From: Butyriboletus loyo
Taxonomy: Eukaryota > Basidiomycota > Agaricomycetes > Boletales > Boletaceae
DNA: 64,000 nt
Direction: 5' to 3'
Assembly: GCA_038093515.1 (NCBI GenBank)
Contig: JBBPSI010000083.1
Location: 37,429 to 101,428 of the forward strand
In this document: one piece after another, positions 47,335-57,400 of the stretch
How the letters are laid out: each line of letters opens with the position of its first letter
Numbering within the stretch: the stretch's first letter is position 1
The notes under the pieces: model-generated
Told to the model about the DNA's origin: nothing
Seen by the model: the letters and a program-made list of their open reading frames with translations, nothing else
Databases searched by the model: none
Position numbers and translations under genes: made by a program

Positions 47335-47999
47335 TGCCGCAATTATACATTTACATTGATGCGGCAACTTATGACAAGAGTATTGGCACATATACAATGA
47401 TTAACGAGAGGAAATGTGCCGCATCTTGACATGATGTCGCATTGCGGCGCTTCAACACGTAATATATATGTGCCGCATCTCGACATGATGTCGAGATGCG
47501 GCACATATTAAATGGATCCTGACAGAAACAGTACATCAATACTATGCCGCATCTTGACATTATGTCGAATTGCGGCAGATATTAAATATCAGATTGCAAT
47601 AATGTGCTTCATCAGGCCCATTTAATATGTGCCGCATTTTGACATGATGTCAAAATGCGGCACATATTAAATGCATACATTACAGAATGAGAGAAAAATG
47701 AGCAAAAACACCGCAATTCGACACTGTGTCGAAATGCGGCCACTCCACAGCCACATATGTATTGGTACTTGTGTCAGCTTCAAAACAAGACCACATTCAT
47801 GAAAATCCGTCAACATTTGAGCAAGTTATGGTCAAAATGCAAAATACAACTATTATACCAATGTATCAGTGTGTTTCGTGTGTTTAGGATGGCCATGTGT
47901 GGACCATGTATCTACCAACGCAGTATCAAAGCACAACCCTATGCTTCATCGGGTCCATTTAATATCTGCCGCAATTCGACACAATGTCGAGATGTGGCA
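47335..47999. repeat. Array of seven short palindromes
   Basis: Seven inverted repeats with TGCCGCA at one end and TGCGGCA at the other lie at 47,335-47,366, 47,416-47,450, 47,466-47,508, 47,545-47,577, 47,619-47,673, 47,711-47,739 and 47,967-47,999. The one at 47,619-47,673 is perfect: 27-bp arms around one base. The one at 47,466-47,508 has 21-bp perfect arms. The common inner half reads CATCTCGACAT or a C-to-T variant. Several share CATTTAATAT as an outer flank. Spacing is irregular. Confidence 0.9.
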
Positions 48000-48140
48000 C
48001 AGTGTCAGTATATAAAATGAATCCCGTGACATACCAAATTAGGAATTAGTGAGCCGCGGAGATGGATCTGGGATGAATGTCACAATTGATTGATGTCAGA
48101 AAAGGAATTAAGTGACAGATCCTGAATCAATCCGAGACAC

Positions 48141-48668
48141 CATGTCTGACGAATTCTACTCGAACGATATGCTTGAGAGACAAGCAAGAACTCGCAGGAT
48201 GCTGGATATGATAAGTAAGTGATATTGTGCTATTACATTCGTGATACTAATGAAGGATCAGAGAAGAAGAAAGAGGATGCGAAGGAAGTGGGGGGTGGAG
48301 AAAGAAGTTGTGATGTGATGGAAGTTGATGAGGTTGCAGAGGTGGAGATGGAGGAAGATCAGGGGGAAGGATCAATGGGTAATGGGGAGGTGGAGATAGT
48401 TGAATGGTTGAGTGAGGGGAAGGGGAATATTGTGAGTATGGGAAGGATTGAGGAATTGGAGAAGGATAAAAAGGAGATGTTGGGGGACATGATTGGGATG
48501 AGGATAAAGATGGATGAACTGGAACTCAGTCTTATACAGGAGAAGACATCGAGGAGAATTCTAAATCAAGAGTTGCAGAAGGCGAAGGGAGCGGTGGAGA
48601 AATACAGGAATCTAGGTATGCTTGTGAACATGGACAGTGTTGCGAGGCAACGCGCAGTCGAATGCTAG
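48141..48668 (+). CDS. Acidic coiled-coil protein of unknown function, end inside an LTR
   Basis: Exon 1 starts at an ATG at 48,141 (MSDEFYSNDMLERQARTR) and is followed by a GTAAGT intron ending before GATCAGAG near 48,258; exon 2 runs to TAG at 48,666-48,668. The product is about 160 residues: a basic start, a Glu/Val-rich acidic middle, then a likely coiled coil (RIEELEKDKKEMLGDM onward). The last ~10 codons and the stop lie in an LTR fragment that begins at 48,638, so the original C-terminus is lost. It resembles regulatory or mobile-element accessory proteins only in composition. No function is proposed. Confidence 0.45.
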
Positions 48669-48831
48669 CACGTAGTACCCTTTCACAAGCGGTCCAACGA
48701 CAGTTGCAGGTCTACACAAAGACCTGGCAAGATGTAATCAAGGAGCTTCAACTTAATCCTCAACTGTTGCCAGCGAATAGACAAGTGATTAAAACTAGGG
48801 AATCCTAGTCTAACCACTAGCCCTTTTATAT
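48638..48831 (+). mobile_element. LTR fragment, family of the solo LTR at 62,237
   Basis: It starts TGTTGCG and follows the first ~190 bases of the 547-bp solo LTR (both contain GCAGTCGAATGCTAG or a close variant, CACAAGCGGTCC and CAGTTGCAGGTCTACAC), then stops at TTATATT where the tandem duplication begins. Confidence 0.75.
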
Positions 48832-48849
48832 TGGGTTAGGTTAGGAGGA

Positions 48850-48876
48850 AACAAAAAATCCGAAGGATTTTTTGTT
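48850..48876. repeat. Hairpin 1 of the tandem units
   Basis: A perfect 12-bp stem AACAAAAAATCC/GGATTTTTTGTT closing a GAA loop, near the start of unit 1. Confidence 0.9.
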
Positions 48877-49414
48877 GGATATGAAGTTCGAAATACTGAA
48901 AGTCTGCAAAAACAGATAACAGTGGGGAACGGTCAGTTCCTCACACCTGTTTCGTCATATGACTCATCAGATCTGTTTTGGTCGTCGAATCAGACGATTT
49001 AGGCACGAACCTTGCTTTTTTATATGCGCAATCTTGGTCCGTGCGCGTTATCTTGCGATAAGCTGATAGCAAAATTAGAAAGAAGACACGTCACCGGGTG
49101 TCCGTCATAGCCGCGTTTCCCTAGCGACATTTAATCTCCGTGTGACGTGGGAATGGTACCTTGATCGGGGACCTAGAATTTGATCGCCGCCGTGTGGCGT
49201 CTTCTTTTGCTTGACATAACCTAATCTCGTGAGAAATAAACCTTATCTCGTGAGAATCAAACCTTAATATGGACGGTAATGACCGTGGGACTTGGGCCTA
49301 GACCCGGGGAATCCCGTCGGAGTTCAAATCTAGACAAGATCCCGGTTAGATCCGATCTTTAATCTCCGACCCACGTGCCGGTGGGGCAACTCCCTTAGGT
49401 TAGTGTTAGGAGGA

Positions 49415-49441
49415 AACAAAAAAAGCGAAGCTTTTTTTGTT
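49415..49441. repeat. Hairpin 2 of the tandem units
   Basis: A perfect 12-bp stem AACAAAAAAAGC/GCTTTTTTTGTT with the same GAA loop, at the equivalent place in unit 2. Relative to hairpin 1, base changes in one arm are matched by complementary changes in the other. Confidence 0.9.
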
Positions 49442-50039
49442 GGATATGAGGTATTGAAAACTGAGAGCTGTAGAAAAACAGATAACAGTGGGGAACGGTC
49501 AGTTCCTCACACCTGTTTCGTCATATGACTCATCAGATCTGTTTTTTGGTCATCGAACGATCGATGGCACGAACCTTGCTTTATAGGCGCAATCTTGGTC
49601 CGTGCGCGTTACCTTGCGATAAGCTGATAGCAAATATAGAAAGAAGACACGTCACCGGATCTCCGTCTAGCCGCGTTTCCCTCGCGACTTTAATCTCCGT
49701 GTGACGTGGGAGTGGTTCCTTGATCGGGGACCTGACTCAATTCAGTTTTAATTACCGCCGTGTGGCGTCTTCTTTTGCTTGACGTAACCTTATCTCCTGA
49801 GAAATTGAACCTTATCTCGTGAGAAGCAAACCTTGTTTGGACGGAAATGACCGTGGGAATGGAGTCTAGACTCGGAGATTCCCGTCGGAGTTTAAACACA
49901 GATAAGATCCCGGTTAGATCCGATCTTTAAACTCCGACCCACATGCCGGGGGGGCATCCTCGAAATCGGTATCTTGACCCCAATGCCGGGGGTACCGGCT
50001 AATATTCTAAACCAGGGACTAGGTGGCGTAGCTCCAACA

Positions 50040-50257
50040 GAAAGCTACTTCCCCATTCAGGTTGTGACAGAAAGCTACTTCTGCTTTTGGGTCATGTCAC
50101 GAAAGCTACTTCTACATTTGGGTTGTGTCACGAAAGCTACTTCTGCATTTGGGTTGTGTCACGAAAGCTACTTCTGCATTTGGGTTGTGTCACGAAAGCT
50201 ACTTCTGCATTTGGGTTGTGTCACGAAAGCTACTTCCACATTTGGGTTTGTGTCACA
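50040..50257. repeat. 31-bp minisatellite (about 7 copies)
   Basis: Unit GAAAGCTACTTCTGCATTTG plus GGTTGTGTCAC, almost perfect in the central copies and diverged at the ends. Open frames across it are repeat artefacts. Confidence 0.9.
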
Positions 50258-51588
50258 CTGTCATGCATGGCAACATTGATGTGAGCCAGTATTAGCACTA
50301 TAGCATAACATCCCAATCTTTGTATGTATATGGTGGTGTCAATGTGTTATGCAAGCTGCCATTCTAGTTTTAGTCTATGCTCCACTGCAACAGCTGTATC
50401 CTGGCCTACAGTATATTTGCACCTGTCTAGTCCAGGTCCCAAACTGTGAGACATTCATTATACTTGTCAAGATTGTGCATGGTGACATCGATGTCACCAT
50501 GCATGGTAGCTCCTAAGTTTACTTGATTCACTCACTAGGTCATACTTGGACTATTATCCAAGGGTATATGGATGGTGACATGTGCAGGGGCCAATACACA
50601 GCCACTGAAAGCTATGGGACAGCCACAGAAAGCTACTTCCACTTTGGGATTGTGTGACAAAAGCTACTTCTACTTTGGGATTGTGTGACAAAAGCTACTT
50701 CCACTTTTGGGTCATGTCACAAAAGCTACTTCCACTTTGGGATCATGTCACACTGTCCTTGAAAAGCACCAAGAGTATCATTGACCTTGCATGGTGACGT
50801 CGATGTGTTATGCAGCCTATGCTCCAATCCTTGCATGGTAATATCAACATGTTATGCAAGCTACCACACCTTCTAGTTTTAGTCTATACCCACTGCAATA
50901 GTGTAGACATCCAATAAGTAATGTCAAGATCATGCATGGCAACATTGACATTGCCATGTACAATAGCCCCTAAATTTAACTTGATTCACTTGGACTATTA
51001 TTCCAAGTATATGTACACAAATGGTGACCATGTGCAGGGGGCAATACACAGCCACTGAAAGCTACTTCCATATAAGGGAGAAAGCTACTGAACAGCCACA
51101 GAGAAAGCTACTTCCACATTAGTCAAGAGACTGTATAGCCACAGAAAGCTACTTCCATATGAGGGTGAAAGCTACTGGACAGCCACTGAAAGCTATCTCC
51201 ATCATCAACAGTCATGTTCTGTATGGCCACATTGGCCTATGTATTATAAACATTCAACACATTGTGCATGGCGACGTCGACATACTTATGCACAACACTT
51301 TCAATGCACCCATGCTAACATGAATGATGCAGGACACAAACATAAATTCACCATGGTCAATGAGGTCCATGTCACCAATTCCAGAGAGTTTACCATCACT
51401 TATGATAAGGAGACACAAGTCATTCAACATTGGTCTGACAGACAAGCATGCATAGTCCATACTGCAACCACATCAAACAGGCGCACCACCATCTCCAATG
51501 CAATCACTGGACCTAGTTGATGGACTGATTTGTCATTCATACCTGGACACTCTTAACCTGGTGGTCAATGAGGAATTCAGCTTTCTTA
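50258..51588. repeat. Diverged relatives of the 31-bp unit and CpG-poor repeats
   Basis: GAAAGCTACTTCCA units recur at about 50,610-50,760 and 51,050-51,210, joined by longer duplicated blocks with CATGGTGAC/ATCGATGT and ACTTGGACTATTAT motifs (about 50,470-50,600 and 50,930-51,050). CpG is rare. No gene is supported. Confidence 0.6.
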
Positions 51589-51880
51589 CAGTGGCTCAAA
51601 AAACTGTCCACATGTTTGCATATTTTATATTAAATATCACTCAATGCAATAACCCCTGATCCTAACCCTAGGTAGTGGGTGTATGAAATAAGGTACACAC
51701 CCTTGGCCTTCTATTGGCCCAGGAATGAGGTAATATGGATAAGGTTTGATGGAATGTCAGCTATTTTAAAATGACAGGTCATGCAGACAGTTTTTTGACT
51801 TTACAAAAATCCAACTATCTAGTATTTGGTATGAGCTCCCTTGGCCTTGATAACTGCTTCAACTCTTTTGAGAATGCTTT
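51589..51880 (+). mobile_element. Tc1 element left-end fragment
   Basis: After a TA dinucleotide, CAGTGGCTCAAAAAACTGTC begins a ~290-bp match to the left end of the Tc1 element at 61,694, including the last codons of its minus-strand transposase (…KAKGAH). It stops abruptly at about 51,880. Confidence 0.85.
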
Positions 51881-51884
51881 ATCT

Positions 51885-52602
51885 GGATGACTTCTGATCA
51901 AGGATTCTATGCTGCGATTCTGTTGAACAAATCAAAACAAAAAGAGCATCACAGATCAAGAATTCTACGGTGCAATTCTCTAGACAAAAATCAACCAAAT
52001 CAATCTCACTTTGCATGGTATAGGGTAAGCCTTATCCTTATCCAACATACCCTTCTATTGCCATCTGTGCAGTCCAATTCTCTGTACGATTGTCCTAGCT
52101 TTGCCCAGAATACATTTGATGATTACTAGACACAATATACACCTCAGGCTTTTTCCCCACCCACCCCACCCCAACCAACCATAAACAATAATAAACTGTG
52201 ACAAATAAAACACATATGTTAGCTTGGTTTCGCTCTCGCTCTCGTTCTCGGTTAGAAGTTAGGGTTCTAGATTATATATTCTCGGAAGGGGGGTTTGGGG
52301 GTCTCCCCCATTAGTTAGATCTTAGTGTTGTCTTCCAATCAGACTACCTACCATTACCAGTTCCTCACTATCCTTACCCCAAATATCCAACCAATCTCAG
52401 CTATACTCAAGTGAAAACAGACCATATCTGCGTACTTCTGATCAAGGATTCTACGGTGCAATCTACAGTGCAATTCTATACATAAAAATACCATGAACAA
52501 GAGCATATCTGACTGATCTTTTCAAGCTTCTGATCAAGGATTCTACGGTGCAATTCTCTAGATAAAAATCAAACAAAAAGACCATATCTGAGCACTTCTG
52601 AT
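51885..52602. repeat. Scattered CTTCTGATCAAGGATTCTAC repeats
   Basis: A block CTTCTGATCAAGGATTCTAC followed by GGTGCAATTCT occurs, with variation, at about 51,890, 51,955, 52,436 and 52,528. The gypsy element's left border lies in a further copy, broken after CTTCTGAT. No gene is seen. Confidence 0.7.
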
Positions 52603-53030
52603 TGTTACGGTAGTGGTATACTTTTTCTCTCCATTACCGTTGGGACTACTTCACTCGCCTAGCCTTTTGCTAGTGCCCGTTGAGCGGTACGAACCGCTCT
52701 AGCTTATGTCATCACTTCTCGCGCACGGACGCGCTTTCTCTCATACTCCGGAACCTTCTAGAGTATTCCTTCCGTATATGTAACTTCCCTTCTCGCGACC
52801 CGATTAGGGACATGGTCTGTGCGCAGACTTCAGTAGTATAAAGGCTCTGCCTTTTCACCATGTACATTATCTAGTTCTACGCAGTAACCTGCTAGCAATT
52901 AGTTTCACTCCAGACTCTTAGTGTGCGCACTAAGACATAGTCTGAGACCCAGCTCAGAAACGCTTTAAGAGTCTTGAGGCCACTCCAGAGTGCCTCCTCG
53001 CTGTTCTAGTTGTTAGCGCCCAGCGTAACA
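52603..53030 (+). mobile_element. 5' LTR of the gypsy element
   Basis: 428 bp, TGTTACGG...GCGTAACA, about 99% identical to the 3' LTR (four substitutions and one indel by eye), which implies recent insertion. A TATA box (TATAAAGG at 52,837) predicts transcription starting near 52,865-52,870. Confidence 0.95.
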
Positions 53031-53032
53031 AA

Positions 53033-53042
53033 AGAACTAGAT
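53033..53042 (+). promoter_or_regulatory. Putative self-primer binding site
   Basis: AGAACTAGAT, two bases after the 5' LTR, is the exact reverse complement of ATCTAGTTCT at 52,869-52,878, close to the predicted 5' end of the transcript. This is the arrangement of Tf1/sushi-type elements, which prime reverse transcription with their own RNA end. Confidence 0.55.
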
Positions 53043-53430
53043 CTTCCTCTCGCTTCTGCTCTTCAGCAGTAAAGCCGCCCCACCCTCGCCCAACATTTCC
53101 ATCCAACGTCCCAGACGCGTCGGTCGTTCTTTCCGCGTTCCCTCTCCCGAACCGGAACCCATCGTCGTCGACAACCCGTCACCGCCACACACTCCCGCCC
53201 CGCCAAACCCTGAACCCCAGTTTTCCCCTCTGCCCCAGCTAGACCCCGAACCCTCTTATCAACCCGAGGACCAGGGTCAAGGGCAGGAAGACGAACCGGC
53301 ACCCAGCGACGACGGATACAGCGACGACTGGCTAGACAGAACCCCACACGTTTCCCCACACCCTTCCCGCTCTCCCTCTCCACCGTATTTCCCACCCGCA
53401 GACTCCTCTGACGACGAAGACAACGACGAG

Positions 53431-54422
53431 ATGTCCGACAAAGGAAAGATCGTCCCCAAGGACTTCTCTGGTCTCAACGAGGATGCTTCGCGATGGCTCC
53501 TCGCTATGCGAACATACTTCGCCGCCAACCAAAATGCATTCCCTGATGACGAGTCCAAAATCAACGCCCTCCTCATGAAAATGAGCGAAGGAAAAGGCAA
53601 GACGTTTTCTGAAGGCTGGATGGGCCTTCTCCTAGATGGGACCCCCACTCCGCGACAAAGGGAGTTCACCACCGTCTGCGAGGACTTTCACAGGTCTTCC
53701 ATCCCTTCGACGTAGGAGAAAGCGCTCGCATCGACCTCGGAAACTTAAACCAAAACCGAGCAAACAAGAAAGACGGCTACGACACGTACGTCACGGAGTT
53801 CCAGCTCCTCGCCGCAAAATCAGGAATCATAGATGAGAAGGCGCTCATCGAGTGGTTCATTCGCGGTCTCGACCCCCGCCTCGCTGAGTCCGCTTCTCTT
53901 GCGAAACCCCCCTACCACGCTTGCCGGATGCTGAAGAAAACATCCGCTTTCCACGCGCAACACAAGCGCATTGACGACCTCCGCGCAGGGAAGCGCTACA
54001 TTCCCACCTTCTCCTCCTCCTCGAAACCCTCGTCCAACAGAAGGGACCCCAACGCTATGGACGTAGACGCCGTCCGACTTACTCCCGTACAACGCGCGGA
54101 GTACATGAAGCAGAACAAGTGCTTCATCTGCCACCAAGTCGGCTGCCGTTCAACCAACCATCCCCGTCCCCCACGCAACGGACAGAACTCCCGAGGACCG
54201 CCCCCTCGCCCCCCTCGCAACCCTCAGCGCACACGCGCCGCCGTCGTCACGCAACCAGAGATCAAGCCCTCCCCACTCGTCGACTACTTGTCCGAGTTGA
54301 AAGGTCGAGGCACCCAACAAGAAGATGTCTTGAACGTCCTCAAGGCATGCTTCAATGAAGATGAAGAAAAGCTGCCCGTCGCAGCAACCAAGGTGGCCGA
54401 AGAATGGCCAAAGGATTTTTAG
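53431..54422 (+). pseudogene. gag of the gypsy element, with a one-base frameshift
   Basis: The capsid-like region (starts MSDKGKIVPKDFSGL, continues RWLLAMRTYFAANQ) stops at 53,715, but the expected continuation (HPFDVGESARIDLG to LIEWFIRGLD) is open in another frame from about 53,700 to 54,422. A single missing base near 53,695-53,705 explains it. The C-terminal part has a zinc-knuckle-like motif CFICHQVGCRSTNHP of C-C-C-H type, common in fungal gypsy Gag. Upstream of 53,431 the frame is open and Pro-rich back to the LTR but has no ATG. Gag packages the element RNA. Confidence 0.8.
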
Positions 54423-57400
54423 AAAGGAGGGAAGTTTCGACGTCTTCGCCTCCTCTTGTAATCGCCCCTGTAGTTATATCAAACCCCAATGCACAATCAA
54501 TTCGAGTTCCAGTCTCTTTATTCGTGCACGAAGGGGGTCAAATCGTCGACACATTCGCCCTGGTGGACAGCGGCGCAAGCGGATGCTTCATAGATCGCGA
54601 TCTAGTGAAGCGAAAGAAATTGCCGATGGAACGGCTACCCAAACCACTAAGTGCCCAGAACGTGGATGGGTCAAACAATCAAGGAGGAGTTATTCGACAC
54701 AAGGTCACCCTCTCCATCAGAGTTGGAGAAACCGAGGAGGAACGGAGTTTCCTAGTCCTCAACATAGGAAAAGAAAACATGATCTTGGGATTGCCGTGGC
54801 TACGAGAGGCCAACCCGGTAATAGATTGGGCCACTGGCCACATCGATCTCCCCGATCAAATCAAGAAGCCCCGACACGACTCCCCTCGGGCAATCGCTCA
54901 ACGGTACCTGGTACGGTACCTTGACTTGGACCCAGACTCCAAGATCGCCAAGCTCTGGAAGAAGCGAGTAGACGCTTCAGCAAGGGAAGCTTACCCTATT
55001 CGAAAAGCAACCATCGCGACAGAGATCGCCGCCCAAGCCGTCAAGGAGAAAGCAGTTCTCCCTACCCCGTTCAAGTCCTTCGCGGACGTTTTTGACAAGA
55101 AGAACACCGAGGAACTTCCCCCGTCCCGATCTTTCGATCACGCCATCGACCTCGACAAAGACTTTGTCCCAAAAGTCGCCAAGGTCTATCCCTTGAACCC
55201 GAAGGAGTCGGAAGCCTGCAAAGCTTTCGTCGAGGAACATCTCAAGTCGGGAAAGATCACTCCCTCGAAGTCTCCTCAAGCTGCCCCCTTCTTCTTCGTA
55301 TCAAAGAAGGATGGCTCGCTACGCCCCTGTCAGGACTATAGGTACCTGAACTCTCATACTGTCAAAAACGCCTACCCTCTCCCCCTCATCTCCGACCTCG
55401 TCGACCGTCTCAAAGGGTCCAAAATCTTCACAAAGATGGACATCCGCTGGGGATACAACAATGTCCTCATCAAGCCGAACGACCGCTGGAAGGCGGCCTT
55501 CATCACTCCCCAAGGGCTGTTCGAACCCACCGTGATGTTCTTCGGCCTTTGCAACTCCCCAGCCACGTTCCAAGCTTTGATGGACCATATCTTCGGCGAC
55601 CTCATGGCAGAAGGGTGGTTGATCATCTACATGGACGACCTCTTGATCCACTCCGCCACCTCCGCCGAACACGAAGCACGAACGATCCGTGTCCTGGAGC
55701 GACTTCGCGAACACAAGTTGTTCCTCAAACTGGAAAAGTGTTCGTTCGATGCCGAAGAAGTGGAATACCTCGGGATGATGGTCCGAGAAGGGCAGGTCAA
55801 GATGGACCCGACCAAATTGAAAGCCATTCGCGAATGGAACCCCCCGACCTCGGTGAAGGCAGTCAGGTCCTTCATCGGGTTTTGCAATTTTTATCGCAGG
55901 TTCATACAGGACTTCTCTCACATCGCGAAGCCACTGCACGACCTAACCAAGAAGAACTCCCCATGGGCTTGGACCCCGGCTTGCGAACAAGCATTCCAAG
56001 CGATCAAACAGTCGTTCTTACGACAACCCGTCCTCTCTATGCCCGACGTCACGAAGCCGTTTGCCGTGATGACGGATGCCTCCCTCACTGCTACTGGAGC
56101 AGTACTCATGCAAAAGGATGTCAATGGTGACCTACACCCTTGCGCCTACTTGTCTAAGACGCTCTCGCCCGCTGAGCGCAACTACGATATCTATGATCGC
56201 GAGTTGCTCGCGGTCATTCACGCCCTAGAAGAATGGCGCCACTACCTGCGCGGTACCGGTCATCAGGTGGAGATTCTCACCGACCACAAGAATCTCACCT
56301 ACTTCCGCCAACCGAATAAGTTGTCTCGCCGACAAGCGCGTTGGCTTATGTTCTTGCAGGATTTCGACCTGCATTTCCATCACATCCCCGGAACTCAGAT
56401 GGGCCCCGCAGATGCCTTATCCCGCCGTGACGACGTTGACACTTCCACCGACAACCAGGAAGTAACTCTCCTCCCAGAAAACCTCTTTGCTCGCAAAATC
56501 GACGTTGCCCTCGCAGAGAAAATCGCTGCCTCCACCCCCGGCGACCCCATGATAAAAAGGTGCATGCAGGCTCTTTATGAAGATTCCCCCCTTTTTCCCA
56601 AAATGAACGCTGGCGATTGGGACTTCGATGGCAAAGAGTTGTACTTCCGCAAGAAACGCTATATCCCCGAAGCCGCACGTGTCGACCTCATCCGATCCTT
56701 GCACGAGAGTCCCGCTGGTGGTCACGGTGGTATATTCCGCACCCAGAATATGGTGCAACGCGATTATTGGTGGCCCGGTATGGCTAATTTAGTCCGCCGT
56801 TTCGTCTCGGGCTGCGCCGTATGTCAAGCGCATAAAGTCAACACTCACCCCACCGTGCCCCCTCTCACCCCTCTGGCCAGCGTGGCCTCTCGTCCTTTCG
56901 AGCAGGTCTCGGTCGACCTCATCACCGGTCTTCCTTCTTCTTTGGGTTATGATTCAGTCATGGTCGTGGTAGACCATGGGCTTACGAAGGGGGTAATTTA
57001 TTCCCCTTGCAACAAAGACATCGACGCGGCAGGAGTCGCCAAATTATTTTTCAAAACCGTTTTCCTTCGTTTCGGCCTACATTCCCGCTGCATCTCCGAC
57101 AGAGGTCCGCAGTTCGCGTCGGCATTCGCTAGGGAACTCGCCAGACTGCTCGATTACGACCTCGCCCTCTCCTCCGCGTATCACCCACAGACCGACGGCG
57201 AAACCGAACGAGTTAACCAAGAATTGGAAACGTACCTCCGAATCTTCTGCGACGGTCATCCCGAACGATGGGCAGAACTCCTCCCCATGGCCGAGTTTTC
57301 CCACAACTCGATGACTCACTCCTCGACAAACGTAACCCCCTTCTCCCTGATGGTCGGGTATGAACCGAGATCTTATCCTCCAATCGGAAAGACGTTCCTC

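Larger units (their letters stand above)
48841..49960. repeat. 565-bp tandem duplication of unknown nature
   Basis: Two head-to-tail units (about 48,841-49,405 and 49,406-49,960), roughly 90% alike, each starting GTTAGGAGGAAAC and ending near a CTCCGACCCAC/TGCCGG block. Each contains ACCTTATCTC(GTGAGAA) motifs. No coding sequence is recognised. It might be a non-autonomous element or an LTR pair without an interior. Confidence 0.75.

Noticed and set aside
48826..48846. Telomere-like GGGTTAGGTTAGG
   Set aside because: Only two imperfect units in the middle of a repeat block; no array.
50040..50257. CRISPR-like array
   Set aside because: Repeats are directly tandem without spacers, and the genome is eukaryotic.
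49974..50284. Open frames of about 100 codons with repeated Cys/His/Phe pattern
   Set aside because: They are translations of the 31-bp minisatellite in different frames; a period not divisible by three gives rotating frames.
55319..55939. Minus-strand frame of 206 codons within pol
   Set aside because: It lies opposite the reverse transcriptase and has no domain.
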